A stretch of 64,000 nt of DNA from Sphingobacterium multivorum (GCF_039511225.1 NZ_CP154261.1:2046001-2110000); one strand, 5' to 3'. Positions 44,571 to 54,804 are shown, numbered from the stretch's first letter. Numbers and translations: made by a program. Notes: a model not told the origin generated them from the letters alone.

Positions 44571-45143
44571 TTGGAAAAACTGAAAGAACATTTAAAGAAA
44601 TTTATCGCTATTGATCCAATCGAATTGGAAGAAATACTACGTTACTTTAGGACGAAAACGGTCGCGAAAAAAGAAAATATACTGGAGGAAGGGCAGGTTT
44701 GTAGATACCATTTTTTTGTATTGAGAGGTATTCTCCGTAAATTCTTTGTTAATGAAAAAGGAGTCGAACAAACGACCGAATTCGCTATAGAAAATTGGTG
44801 GATTACGGACAATATGGCTTTCGAACATAAGCTTGTTACTTCATTTTATATTCAAGCAGTAGAAGCATCCGATTTAGTTTATATCAGTCAAGAAAATCGA
44901 GAAAAATTGGTCGCTGAATATCCAATCATGGAGCGTTATTTTCGCTTTGTCTATCAAAGGGCCTATGCTGCCGCGCAAATGCGGATTAAATATCTATTCT
45001 CTTTATCTAAAGAGGAATTTTACCATGATATGCTCCGTAAATATCCGCAGTTTGTACAACGTGTTCCGCAATACCTCATTGCTTCCTATCTGGGATTTAC
45101 CCCGGAATATTTAAGTGAAATCCGAAAAAAAAATCTTCCCTGA
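44571..45143 (+). CDS. Crp/Fnr-type transcriptional regulator
   Basis: About 190 residues read from a TTG start (MEKLKEHLKKFIAID…). The cyclic-nucleotide-binding beta-barrel covers about 20-115 (KENILEEGQVCRYHFFVLRGILRKFFVNEKGVEQTTEF). The C-terminal helix-turn-helix is RVPQYLIASYLGFTPEYLSEIRKK, typical of the short Bacteroidota Crp-like proteins. Binding residues for cAMP are not clear, so another effector or none may be used. Single gene, with the terminator of the RNA-repair operon upstream. Confidence 0.87.
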   Translation: MEKLKEHLKKFIAIDPIELEEILRYFRTKTVAKKENILEEGQVCRYHFFVLRGILRKFFVNEKGVEQTTEFAIENWWITDNMAFEHKLVTSFYIQAVEASDLVYISQENREKLVAEYPIMERYFRFVYQRAYAAAQMRIKYLFSLSKEEFYHDMLRKYPQFVQRVPQYLIASYLGFTPEYLSEIRKKNLP

Positions 45144-45175
45144 ATCTGCTGCTTCGATCTCGGTGTGATTAAATA

Positions 45176-45661
45176 CTAGTAGCATTGATCTGAATCTGCA
45201 ATGCGAAAGGGGTTAATTTGAAATTGAAGCTTGTGTTCTCTGGCATAATCTTGCACTAATTTTTCGAATTTTTCCATTGCCTTTTTCTCAGAAGAAGCAA
45301 AACAGTGCAGGTTTAATTCCAAGGGTTTCTCTGAGGTGGCCGGATCGATACGCAATTGTTCAACTTCGGAGAGGACAACAGCAAAAGAAGTTTTACAGAT
45401 CTCAACTTCTAAATGCGGCCCTATTAATTGAGATGAAATGCTATAATAAGAATCCTTATTTTGGATTTCTTCCTGAAAAGGATCTAAATAGGTCGTAACA
45501 ATAGATCGATAACCATATTTAGCATTACCAAAAAAGTGATCAATATACTCCTGTGCTTTTTCATATGTTGAGAAGACACCTTCTAGATTGGTGAATAAAT
45601 CTGGATCTTCTTTTACTTCTTTTGAAACTACTGTATATACCTTAATGGGGTTGGTTGTCAT
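45176..45661 (-). CDS. hypothetical protein
   Basis: A 161-residue cytoplasmic protein with alternating strands and helices (YTVVSKEVKEDPDLF, FSTYEKAQEYIDHFFGNAKYGYRSIVTTYLDPF, SEKKAMEKFEKLVQDYAREHKL). No motif known to me. It is convergent with the Crp/Fnr gene and has an 871-bp non-coding region behind its start. Confidence 0.55.
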   Translation of the reverse strand: MTTNPIKVYTVVSKEVKEDPDLFTNLEGVFSTYEKAQEYIDHFFGNAKYGYRSIVTTYLDPFQEEIQNKDSYYSISSQLIGPHLEVEICKTSFAVVLSEVEQLRIDPATSEKPLELNLHCFASSEKKAMEKFEKLVQDYAREHKLQFQINPFRIADSDQCY

Positions 45662-46532
45662 ATTTTATATGCTACTGTTTGTACATTAAGTAAAAGTAAG
45701 TTTTTCTGCAAAAAAACTAATTTAGACTGTTATCTATGAGCGATTCTAAGATAAAATCCTCGTTTTAAAATAAAAAATTTCCTTTGTTAACTTGTAGCCT
45801 GTTTAGAGCAGGTGTTTGTGCTTTAAAGTTGTATATAATTTTCGTATTCTCCAAATTTTTTACTGATTGTTTTTATTTACTTTTCTAAAATAATACGAAT
45901 TGCGTATGCGACCCTGTCGTTGAGCCCTTTTTATGACCATCGTATCACCAAGTTCCTCCTACAGATAACGTGAGTCTACGTTGAGACTAACTCATCAACG
46001 ATATGGTTTTGTCCCAAACTCCGATCCTTTCATTTGACCCGACGTAAAATAATGCATGTGACTTTTGCTTCCCTGGCCATAAAAAAAATCTTGATCATGT
46101 CGGTTTTGTATTTAGTAAAGTGTGGGTGGTTTCTTTTATAAAACTTTATATTTATTTTAACTTAAAAGATAATTAAATTACAAATCGAAAAGGGTGCCAT
46201 TTTATGTCAAAACTATGCTTTTTTGTCTCAATTTGTTTTTTAATTTTATTCGATTTAAAGCCTATGAAGGACTTTTTTGTTTGCTGTATGTTGTTTTTTG
46301 GCCTAAGGTATAATCTATTCTCTCTATTTTGTTAGGATGTCGTGACTTGTTTTTTATGGTCATTCAAACGTTTTCGTAAATAAATGGATTAAAAAGGTTT
46401 GATTGTGTTTTCTTAATTAATACTATTGTTTTGTGTTGATTAAATAATAACCAATTGATATTAATGGACTAAAAGGTCTTGTTTTTGGGATTTTTATAGT
46501 TCTATTTATTAATAACCAATAAATCTTAATCT
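45662..46532. other. 871-bp AT-rich region upstream of the second SusCD locus
   Basis: No coding frame of note on either strand. The right part holds the 23-bp element at 46363 and two copies of AATAACCAAT (46446-46455 and 46511-46520), the second 13 bp before the SusC start. The left part is divergent spacer without a recognisable RNA or terminator. Confidence 0.45.
46363..46385. promoter_or_regulatory. 23-bp repeated element with LacI-like core, copy 1
   Basis: The element contains AAACGTTTTCGT, in which ACG and CGT are arranged around TTTT as in LacI-family operators. The same 23 bases occur at 51570-51592, in front of the DUF1080/Gfo-Idh genes. Here it is 148 bp before the SusC start. 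Confidence 0.55.
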
Positions 46533-49500
46533 ATGAGAAAATTTAATCGTTTAATTTCCGTTAGCTTTTCTTTTTTGTGTATGCTATTGCTGTCTACAGG
46601 AATTGTTCATTCACAAGGAACTGGAAAAGAACTAAAGGGTATCGTCAAAGCAAATGATGGGCGTTTTTTGGAGAAAGTCACCGTTTTGATGAAGGGAACA
46701 TCCACGGGTACAGTAACCGATAGTTACGGTCGCTTTAGTTTAAAATTGCAGCATAATACTGCTAAAGTTATTTTAACTTTTACCCATACAGGATACTCGT
46801 CCAAAGAACTTGAAGTAGAAGTGGGTAAGGAAATAGAGATTACCCTTTCTGAATCTACAGAGAATCTAGATGAAGTTGTCGTTATTGGGTACGGAACAGC
46901 CAAGCGTAAAGATGTGACCGGTGCAATCGTTTCTGTGCAGACCGAAAAGCTTGAGAAGGAGGCGCCCAGGTCGGTTCAGGATCTCCTGCGGGGAAATGCA
47001 GCTGGATTGGTGATTGGCCAGGGTAATTCGGCTAAAGGTGATGCGGATTTGCTCGTAAGGGGAAAGGGAACATTGAAAGCTGGCAGCAGTCCGCTAAATG
47101 TCGTGGATGGCGTTATTTTTGACGGAACATTTGCTGATATTAATCCCAATGATATTCAGTCAATCGATATTTTAAAAGATGCTAGTGCGACTGCAGTGTA
47201 CGGTGCAAAAGCAGCCAATGGCGTTATCTTAATTACAACAAAAAGAGGTAAAAAAGGAAAACCGTCTATTACTTTCAATGGTAATTTTGGAATGGTGGAA
47301 AATGCAGGGATGCCTGCAGTGATGAATGCTGATGAGTTTTTAAAATATCGCTATGACTTTGAAGTAGGTCGTAGGACAGCCGACTATCTTAAAGCACATC
47401 CCGAAATGTTTGTGGACCCAAGACTGCTCAATGGAACGAATCAATTGGACTGGTATAATTACGATCAAAAGACCCCCGTTACAAATGTAACAGAGGATCA
47501 GCTGATCAGGTCTTGGCTTTCTCGATTGGAGCTTAAGACACCGGAAATCGAAAATTACGTGAACAATAAGATTACGGATTGGCAGGATTTGGTTTTTCAA
47601 AAGGGGATCCAGCAGGATTATGCTGTTGCAGTATCGAATAGTAATGAGGTGTCAAATTATTACTTGTCCTTGAATCATGTTGATAGAGAGGGTATTATAT
47701 CTGGGAATAGATTTAGGAATTTTCGTACTAGATTAAATTTAGAAACAAAGATTACACCCTATTTAAAAGTTGGTGCTAATACTAATTTTGCGGTTCGAAA
47801 TGAAGGTTTTTTACAGGCGGATTGGAAACAGTCCGCTGTGATATCTCCCTATGGATCAAATAATATCGATGATCCTACAAGTATTTATCAAAGACTTCCT
47901 ACTGGAGACGTTACACCTGTAAATCCTTTTTTTGATAATCAATTTAGAGACCGAAAAGATCATTATAATACACTGAATTCCAGTTTGTATGGTGTCATTA
48001 CTTTGCCTTTTGGAATAGAATTACAATCCAATTTTACGCCATCGTTTATTTGGCATGAGTATTATAACCACGATTCTTCTAAAAATCCAGAGTGGAAGGC
48101 AAAAGGGGGAAGTAGCGAACGATCATTTGAAAAAACCTATAATTGGCAGTTAGATAACGTGTTGCGTTGGAAGCAGCGTTTTGATAAACATAATTTTGAA
48201 GTAACATTGCTTCAAAATGCAGAGAAAGGGCAGTATTGGCAGACCAAGGCCACAGCTTCTCAGTTTGTACCTTCTGATGTCCTGGGTTGGCATCGTCTGC
48301 AGGCAGGCACTATTCCATTGAATGAAAGTAATGATACCTACCGGACAGGAGACGCCTTGATGGCCCGCCTGTTCTATTCCTTTAAAGATAGGTATATGTT
48401 GACAGCTTCGGTACGACGTGATGGGTATTCAGCCTTTGGCGCTCAAAATCCAAGAGCAACCTTTCCAGCCCTGGCTTTTGCCTGGGATTTTACGGCGGAA
48501 GACTTTATGAAAAAGACCAAATCCTGGTTAGACTATGGTAAGCTGCGGCTTTCCTGGGGAAGAAACGGAAACCGCGATATTGGAATGTATGAAGCTCTTT
48601 CCGACATGACCTCTGGGTTACATCCCTATATTGATGCGAGTGGAAAAGTTTATCTTTCTTCTCAGCTATACGTAAATAGAATGGCCAATTTGGGCTTGAA
48701 ATGGGAGAATAAAAGTTCGTATAATGCCGGTTTGGACTTTTCGATTTTTCAGGGTCGTCTGAGTGGCGCGCTGGATTTTTATACGGCGACGACGCAGGAT
48801 TTACTGGTGGATCGCGCGTTGCCGGAAATTATAGGATTTAACAGTGTTGCGGCCAATCTTGGTGAGCTCTCCAATAAAGGTTTTGATATTACCTTGAATA
48901 GTAACATCATGAATAGGGGCGATTTTAGTTGGAATGCGACGGCGATCTTTATGTTGAATCGGAGAAAAATTGTGAAGTTGTATGGAGATATGGTGGATGT
49001 AAAAGATAGTGAAGGAAATATCGTCGGCCAAAAGGAAGCCGATGATGTTAAAAATAGATGGTTTATTGGACAGGATCCCGACCGGATATGGGCTTACAAA
49101 CGAAATGGAATCTGGCAATTAGGGGAAGAAGAAATGGCTGCAAAATATGGTAACCAACCCGGCGATTTTAAATACATAGATCAAAACGGAGACGGGGTCT
49201 TAACGGATGCTGATCGCATCTTTCAAGGGTATACTACGCCACGTTTTAGATGGTCGCTACGAAATGAATTGCGCTATAAAGATTTGAGCTTCTCTTTCTT
49301 TATGTACTCCAATTGGGGGCATTTCGCAGAATTCAATAGGGCCGCAAACAATAGTAATTTTGCCGATCGAAGTACGGATTACGCGTTACCTCGCTGGACC
49401 CCCGAAAATCCGATCAATGATTATGCCCGAATTGGTTCAAAAAATAACGGGACCAACTACATCAACAAGTCTTATATTAGATTGGAAAATATTGTATTAT

Positions 49501-49673
49501 CGTATTCCATTCCCAAAATACTCTTGAATTCGTTGAAAATACAGCAGTTACGTGTTGCTGCATCTGTGAGAAATGTAGCCTATTGGACAAAGGATTGGAG
49601 ATTCGGTGATCCTGAAGCTTCAGGTGACCCAACCCCCCGCACATATAACCTAAGTTTAAACCTTACCCTTTAA
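46533..49673 (+). CDS. SusC/RagA outer-membrane transporter (no STN domain)
   Basis: A 1046-residue protein: signal peptide about 1-27 (IVHSQ), carboxypeptidase-like domain about 35-110 (LKGIVKANDGRFLEKVTVLMKGT…), TonB box DEVVVIGYG (about 113-121), plug (LLRGNAAGLVIGQG…VVDGVIFDG) and a barrel ending in LNLTL. Without STN it should be regulated by ordinary transcription factors. It partners with the SusD gene 10 bp downstream. Linked genes point to a glycoside; the ligand is not readable. Confidence 0.94.
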   Translation: MRKFNRLISVSFSFLCMLLLSTGIVHSQGTGKELKGIVKANDGRFLEKVTVLMKGTSTGTVTDSYGRFSLKLQHNTAKVILTFTHTGYSSKELEVEVGKEIEITLSESTENLDEVVVIGYGTAKRKDVTGAIVSVQTEKLEKEAPRSVQDLLRGNAAGLVIGQGNSAKGDADLLVRGKGTLKAGSSPLNVVDGVIFDGTFADINPNDIQSIDILKDASATAVYGAKAANGVILITTKRGKKGKPSITFNGNFGMVENAGMPAVMNADEFLKYRYDFEVGRRTADYLKAHPEMFVDPRLLNGTNQLDWYNYDQKTPVTNVTEDQLIRSWLSRLELKTPEIENYVNNKITDWQDLVFQKGIQQDYAVAVSNSNEVSNYYLSLNHVDREGIISGNRFRNFRTRLNLETKITPYLKVGANTNFAVRNEGFLQADWKQSAVISPYGSNNIDDPTSIYQRLPTGDVTPVNPFFDNQFRDRKDHYNTLNSSLYGVITLPFGIELQSNFTPSFIWHEYYNHDSSKNPEWKAKGGSSERSFEKTYNWQLDNVLRWKQRFDKHNFEVTLLQNAEKGQYWQTKATASQFVPSDVLGWHRLQAGTIPLNESNDTYRTGDALMARLFYSFKDRYMLTASVRRDGYSAFGAQNPRATFPALAFAWDFTAEDFMKKTKSWLDYGKLRLSWGRNGNRDIGMYEALSDMTSGLHPYIDASGKVYLSSQLYVNRMANLGLKWENKSSYNAGLDFSIFQGRLSGALDFYTATTQDLLVDRALPEIIGFNSVAANLGELSNKGFDITLNSNIMNRGDFSWNATAIFMLNRRKIVKLYGDMVDVKDSEGNIVGQKEADDVKNRWFIGQDPDRIWAYKRNGIWQLGEEEMAAKYGNQPGDFKYIDQNGDGVLTDADRIFQGYTTPRFRWSLRNELRYKDLSFSFFMYSNWGHFAEFNRAANNSNFADRSTDYALPRWTPENPINDYARIGSKNNGTNYINKSYIRLENIVLSYSIPKILLNSLKIQQLRVAASVRNVAYWTKDWRFGDPEASGDPTPRTYNLSLNLTL

Positions 49674-49683
49674 TTTTTAAATC

Positions 49684-51561
49684 ATGAAATTGAAAAAAAA
49701 TATACTATGTAGTTTATGTATTGGTTCAATGGCTGTTTTTACATTTTCGTGTAGTAAGGATTGGCTTAAACCGAAACCCTTGTCTTTCTATGAACCTGAT
49801 GTTGCACTTGCCGATGCGCAAGGTATGTACTCCGCTTTAACGGCCTGTGAGAGAAATATGCGGCATGAATTTTTTGGCGATGCCGCCCCAATTTTGACCG
49901 AGATCATTCAATCTGAAGTGGCCGTAGAAGGTACGACAGATAAAGCTGGTCCACAAATGGATATGGATATTGCACTGCTCCCCGATGCAGATCTCAATCA
50001 CAACGATAGAACTAAAGTGGGGTGGTATTGGTACGAAGGATTTAAGGGAATAAAATATGCCAATCTTATTATTTCAAGAATAGATGCGGGAACTTTTAAA
50101 GACGAAAATGAAAAAAACGCGATTTTAGGAGCGGCTTATTTTCAACGTGCCTATCGTTATTTTAAATTGGTGCACCAGTTTGGCGATGTTCCTTTTATTG
50201 ATAAAGAAATAAACGAACCGAAGTATGATTTCTATAGCTATGATCGTTGGAGTATTCTCGAGAAATTACGAAAAGACCTGGAATTTGCCTATCAATGGGT
50301 GCCCGAAAGAGTAGACCGTGGACGTACGTCCAAATCTGCCTGCGGTGTATTGTTGATGAAGGTCTGTATGGCTTTGGCAGATTTTGATCGGGCAATCGCT
50401 ATCGGGAAGGAAATTGTTGCCATTCATCCACTTATGAAAAGTCGATTTACGGTGAATAAGACAAGACCAAACACCAATCTGATGTTTGACCTTCATAGTG
50501 TTGAAGCAAAATTAGATGGGGCCAATACCGAAGGTTTGATGTATGTGGTTTCTTATCCTGGAGTTGATGGCTCTGATCGTATCAGAACAATGCGTAATGG
50601 TGTTCCTTTCTGGAATAACGGCGGTATAAAAACACCAGATGGAAAAACAGGGACGGGCCTATCATTAGCAACGGATGAAACTGATCTTTCATTGGATTTA
50701 AATAAGAACTATGGTCGTGGTATAGGACGATTGCGTCCAACCTGGTATTTTACAAATCAGATTTGGAGGCCTGGCAAAGAAGATAATGATTTTCGGGGGA
50801 TCTTTAACCGGGATAGTTGGCGAAAGATGGAAGATTTGAAATATAATGAGCCCAACTTAAAAAAGACCGGCAATCCATGGTATGGAAAAAATCTAGTTAA
50901 ACCTGCGGGGATGAGTGTCGAGGATTCCATTCGCCTATGGTTCTCTTGGCCGCATTACAAATTATTTGTGCCGGATCCATTGCAAACACAATGGGAGGGC
51001 GGGGAAACCCCATGGTATATTTATCGTTCTGCGGAAGTCTATTTATTGTTGGCCGAAAGTTACTATTGGAAAAATGATCTTGGTCAGGCCGCCATGGCTA
51101 TTAATGAAGTCCGTCAACGCGCAGGTGCAGCACAGCTAACAGCAGACGAAATCAATATCGGTGAGATATTAGATGAGCGTGCACGTGAGTTGTATTATGA
51201 AGAAAACAGACATATTGAGCTCGTAAGGATTGCCTATACCTATGCAAAGACCAGAAAACCATGCGAAATTTTTGGTGGTCGTGTCTATGATTTAAAACAG
51301 ATTAGTGGCCCAGGCGGAACGAATGCGAACATTAAACAAACTGGAGTTAATTTCTGGTACGATAGAGTGGTTGCTAAAAGTAATTTCTATAATAAAGGGG
51401 TAAAACACAAGTGGGCCGAATATAAAATTAGTGTGCACCATATCTTATGGCCTGTGCCCGCTAATGCGATTAATACCAATATTAAAGGTGTTATCAATCA
51501 AAATATAGGTTACCCAGGTGCAGAGAAAAATAAAACCCCGTTATTGGTTGAAGATAAGTAA
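49684..51561 (+). CDS. SusD/RagB lipoprotein (large form)
   Basis: A 625-residue surface lipoprotein with lipobox FSC (Cys 23, SKDWLKPKPLSFYEP after it). SusD landmarks: ILGAAYFQRAYRYFKLVHQFGDVPFID, YDRWSILEKLRKDLEFAYQWVP, YLLLAESYYWKNDLGQAAMAINEVRQRAGA, EILDERARELYYEENRHIELVR, and HHILWPVPANAI near the end. It is longer than usual through insertions around 280-420. It is probably co-transcribed with the upstream SusC. Confidence 0.93.
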   Translation: MKLKKNILCSLCIGSMAVFTFSCSKDWLKPKPLSFYEPDVALADAQGMYSALTACERNMRHEFFGDAAPILTEIIQSEVAVEGTTDKAGPQMDMDIALLPDADLNHNDRTKVGWYWYEGFKGIKYANLIISRIDAGTFKDENEKNAILGAAYFQRAYRYFKLVHQFGDVPFIDKEINEPKYDFYSYDRWSILEKLRKDLEFAYQWVPERVDRGRTSKSACGVLLMKVCMALADFDRAIAIGKEIVAIHPLMKSRFTVNKTRPNTNLMFDLHSVEAKLDGANTEGLMYVVSYPGVDGSDRIRTMRNGVPFWNNGGIKTPDGKTGTGLSLATDETDLSLDLNKNYGRGIGRLRPTWYFTNQIWRPGKEDNDFRGIFNRDSWRKMEDLKYNEPNLKKTGNPWYGKNLVKPAGMSVEDSIRLWFSWPHYKLFVPDPLQTQWEGGETPWYIYRSAEVYLLLAESYYWKNDLGQAAMAINEVRQRAGAAQLTADEINIGEILDERARELYYEENRHIELVRIAYTYAKTRKPCEIFGGRVYDLKQISGPGGTNANIKQTGVNFWYDRVVAKSNFYNKGVKHKWAEYKISVHHILWPVPANAINTNIKGVINQNIGYPGAEKNKTPLLVEDK

Positions 51562-51569
51562 CAAGTGTT

Positions 51570-51592
51570 TTCAAACGTTTTCGTAAATAAAT
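51570..51592. promoter_or_regulatory. 23-bp repeated element with LacI-like core, copy 2
   Basis: Identical over 23 bases to 46363-46385, located 9 bp after the SusD stop and 218 bp before the DUF1080 gene. TTAATTAATA and TTGTTTT follow both copies, so the two promoters share more than the operator. Nothing else is seen between 51562 and 51809. Confidence 0.55.
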
Positions 51593-51809
51593 CAGATCAT
51601 TTGATTCATTTCACTTATATTAATTAATATCTTGTTTTATTAAGTCAATTGAATCAATAGCCAATAACTAAATGAGGGCCTGTTTGGCTTGAAAGTGAAG
51701 TGTAGCATCGTCTCCTGGCTTTCGCTAGTATAGTCTCTAACTTGTTATGATTGACGAACCAATGATGGATAAATAAACCGGGTTGATAGACCCAAGATTA
51801 AATTTTAAA

Positions 51810-53201
51810 ATGAAAAGAAATACACTATTTAAATCTGTTTTAATGGCTGCTATGGTCGGCAATGCTGTTATGTCGTATGCCCAGACAGATAAGAGTAATG
51901 AGAAAGGTTGGACGAACCTTTTTGATGGAAAAACGCTAAATGGCTGGAAATCTGTCGGCGGAAAAGCTCCTTATTCTATAGAGGGGGATGCTATCGTAGG
52001 TCGAATGACAAAAGGTACACCCAATTCTTTTTTGATCACTGAAAAAGAATATGGTGATTTCATATTGGAGCTGGATGTTAAACTTGAAGGCAATGAAACA
52101 AACTCAGGTATTCAGACACGGAGCCATCTTGATCCAAAGGCTAATGATGGACGGGGACGTGTATATGGAAGGCAAGTAGAAATAGACCCCTCTGCCCGTG
52201 CATGGACAGGTGGAATCTATGATGAGGCGCGTCGTGGATGGATTTATCCACTCGATTTAAATGAAAATGCTAAAAAAGCCTATAAAGTAGAGGAATTCAA
52301 TCATATTCGAATTGAAGCCATTGGTGATGAGTTGCGCACTTGGATCAATGATATTCCTGTTGCTTATGTCGTTGATACGATCGATAGATCTGGCTTTATC
52401 GGGTTGCAGGTGCATGGGATTCCACCTAAACTGGATGGAAAGAAAGTGTACTTTAAGAATATTAAAATAAAAACAACCGACCTCAAATCAAAAGGTTTTC
52501 CAAAAGATCTTTATATCGTGAACTTGAAGCCAAACGACTTGGCTGACGCTGAAAAGAAGAAGGGTGTTAAGCTTTTGTTTGACGGTAAAACCAATAAGGG
52601 GTGGCGGAGTATACATGGCGATAAATTTCCGGAACGCGGTTGGGAAGTTAAGGATGGCCAAATGACTGTGCTAAAATCTGACGGTGGTGAATCGACCAAT
52701 GGTGGCGATATCGTCACAAAAGATAAATACGCGGTGTTTGATCTGTCATTTGAATTTAAGCTTAGTCCGGGAGCCAATAGTGGTGTTAAGTATTTTGTGA
52801 CTTTAAAAGAAAAATCAAAAGGATCGGCTATTGGTTTGGAATATCAAGTGCTGGATGATGCTTTACACCCTGACGCGAAGTTGGGACGTGACGGAAATCG
52901 TACCTTAGCATCGCTTTACGATCTCATTACATCCAATCGTGATGATCGCGCGCGCAGACCGATCGGCGAGTGGAATAGGGGTAGAGTTGTTGTTACAGCA
53001 GATAACAAAGTTGAACACTATTTAAATGGAATTAAGATGCTGTCTTATGAGCGGGGATCCAAAGCGTTTAAAGACTTGGTTCAGATCAGCAAATATAAAG
53101 ATTGGGAAAATTTTGGCGAAGCGAAGGAAGGTTTTATTCTTCTCCAGGACCACGGTGATCGTGTTTCATTTCGCAGCATAAAAATTAATACACCGAATTA
53201 A
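51810..53201 (+). CDS. two-domain DUF1080 protein, probable 3-keto-glycoside hydrolase
   Basis: From the ATG at 51810 (MKRNTLFKSVLMAAMVGNAVMSYAQ, signal peptide) the protein has 463 residues; an upstream ATG at 51783 adds nine polar residues. Two DUF1080 domains follow: about 35-220 (WTNLFDGKTLNGWKSVGG…NSGIQTRSH…YGRQVEID) and about 250-463 (VKLLFDGKTNKGWRSIHG…NSGVKYFVT…LEYQVLDD). The fold is concanavalin-like, and characterised members cleave 3-keto-glycosides. The secreted Gfo/Idh protein encoded 11 bp later could provide the 3-keto substrate. Confidence 0.88.
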   Translation: MKRNTLFKSVLMAAMVGNAVMSYAQTDKSNEKGWTNLFDGKTLNGWKSVGGKAPYSIEGDAIVGRMTKGTPNSFLITEKEYGDFILELDVKLEGNETNSGIQTRSHLDPKANDGRGRVYGRQVEIDPSARAWTGGIYDEARRGWIYPLDLNENAKKAYKVEEFNHIRIEAIGDELRTWINDIPVAYVVDTIDRSGFIGLQVHGIPPKLDGKKVYFKNIKIKTTDLKSKGFPKDLYIVNLKPNDLADAEKKKGVKLLFDGKTNKGWRSIHGDKFPERGWEVKDGQMTVLKSDGGESTNGGDIVTKDKYAVFDLSFEFKLSPGANSGVKYFVTLKEKSKGSAIGLEYQVLDDALHPDAKLGRDGNRTLASLYDLITSNRDDRARRPIGEWNRGRVVVTADNKVEHYLNGIKMLSYERGSKAFKDLVQISKYKDWENFGEAKEGFILLQDHGDRVSFRSIKINTPN

Positions 53202-53212
53202 GCTTATCTCTT

Positions 53213-54628
53213 ATGAATCATTATTTATCGCGCAGAAGCTTTGTTAAACAGTCCGTTATCGCTGCAGGAGCTGTTATGCTATCCAATAGTGTATTGGGGA
53301 ATGTCAATTTGGCCAAACCAAATGAGCGTGTCAACTTAGCCTGTGTAGGCCTGGGAAACAGGGCTGCCGACATCATTAAAGAACTCTATAAAACCGGACT
53401 CTGTAATATTGTTGCGCTATGTGACGTAGATCTTGGTGCGAAACATACGCAGGAAATTTTGGGCTTGTTTCCTGATGCACCGAAGTTTAAGGATTTTAGG
53501 GTAATGTTTGACAAAATGGGAAATCAGATTGATGCTGTAAGTATCGGAACTCCTGATTTTTCGCACTTTGCCATAACCATGCTTGCACTGGATTTGGGTA
53601 AACATGTTTACGTGGAAAAACCAATGGCGAGAACATTCCTTGAAGTCGAACTGATGGCAAATAAAGCTCGGAAAAACCCTAAACTTGCCACCCAGATGGG
53701 AAATCAAGGGCACTCCGAAGCAAATTATTTTCAGTTTAAAGCCTGGAAGGATGCCGGTATTATTAAGGATGTGACACGCATCGATGCGCACATGAATATG
53801 CCGCGTAGATGGCATGGCTGGGATGTGAATATGAAGGGTTTTCCTGCCGCAGAAACGATTCCCGAAACATTAGATTGGGATCTTTGGCAAATGCAGACTA
53901 TTGGCCATAATTATAATAAGGATTTTGTGAATGGTCAATGGCGCTGTTGGTATGATTTTGGAATGGGGGCTCTAGGCGATTGGGGGGCACATATATTGGA
54001 TACAGCACATGAATTTTTAGATTTGGGGCTGCCTACAGAAGTGTCTGCTGTGAAGCTCGACGGGTATAATTCTTATTTTTTCCCCATGTCTTCGACCTTG
54101 AAATTTCATTTCCCAAAAAGGAAAAAGATGCCAGCAGTCGATATCAATTGGTATGATGGACTGGATAATTTGCCGCCTATACCGGAAGGCTATGGTGTAT
54201 CCGGACTGGATCCAAATATTCCTGCACCTAGTACAGGGAAATTGGAACCCGCTAAATTAAATCCTGGGAAAATTATCTATAGCAAGGATTTGATATTTAA
54301 AGGTGGCTCACATGCCAGTACCTTGCAGATTATTCCAGCAGCGAAAGCTAAGGAAATGGAATCTAGGCTGCCGGAAGTGCCAAAATCACCGTCAAACCAT
54401 TTTGCTAATTTCTTGAAAGGTTGTAAAGGTGAAGAAAAGACCCGCTCGGCTTTTGAAATTGCAGGTCCTCTGAGCCAAGTATTTTGCTTGGGTGTAATTG
54501 CACAACGCTTGAATAGTAAGTTGATATTGAATACGCAGACAAAAGAAGTGACCAATGATAAGTTTGCCAATGCACTCCTAGCGGGACCTCCACCAGCAAG
54601 AGGTTGGGAGCAATATTATAAGATGTAA
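53213..54628 (+). CDS. Tat-exported Gfo/Idh/MocA oxidoreductase
   Basis: A 471-residue protein with a twin-arginine signal (LSRRSFVKQSVIAAGAVML) and so exported folded with its nucleotide. The NAD-binding domain begins at about 38 (VNLACVGLGNRAADIIKEL), followed by ALCDVDL, VSIGTPDFSHFAITMLALDLGKHVYVEKPMARTF (the EKP motif with catalytic Lys) and GNQGHSEANYF. The C-terminal part is the GH109-like half (RRWHGWDVNMKGFP…). It is expected to oxidise or reduce sugars at C3, and it is 11 bp after the DUF1080 gene. It is closed by a terminator at 54654. Confidence 0.92.
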   Translation: MNHYLSRRSFVKQSVIAAGAVMLSNSVLGNVNLAKPNERVNLACVGLGNRAADIIKELYKTGLCNIVALCDVDLGAKHTQEILGLFPDAPKFKDFRVMFDKMGNQIDAVSIGTPDFSHFAITMLALDLGKHVYVEKPMARTFLEVELMANKARKNPKLATQMGNQGHSEANYFQFKAWKDAGIIKDVTRIDAHMNMPRRWHGWDVNMKGFPAAETIPETLDWDLWQMQTIGHNYNKDFVNGQWRCWYDFGMGALGDWGAHILDTAHEFLDLGLPTEVSAVKLDGYNSYFFPMSSTLKFHFPKRKKMPAVDINWYDGLDNLPPIPEGYGVSGLDPNIPAPSTGKLEPAKLNPGKIIYSKDLIFKGGSHASTLQIIPAAKAKEMESRLPEVPKSPSNHFANFLKGCKGEEKTRSAFEIAGPLSQVFCLGVIAQRLNSKLILNTQTKEVTNDKFANALLAGPPPARGWEQYYKM

Positions 54629-54653
54629 AGGCCATTAAATGGGTATCGAAAAT

Positions 54654-54681
54654 AAAGGGCAATGTGAACATTGCCCTTTTT
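54654..54681 (+). terminator. intrinsic terminator after the Gfo/Idh gene
   Basis: Perfect 11-bp arms AAAGGGCAATG and CATTGCCCTTT around TGAA, then TT and TATG. It lies 25 bp after the stop codon. Confidence 0.85.
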
Positions 54682-54804
54682 ATGTTTGAAATGTAAATCC
54701 TTTATAACCTATCCCTGCTTTTATTGGGAAGATGGACGTACTTTTTCTCGATTCGGTGATATGATAAAGGATGATGGAAGATTATAATTTTTACAGTCAT
54801 TTAT

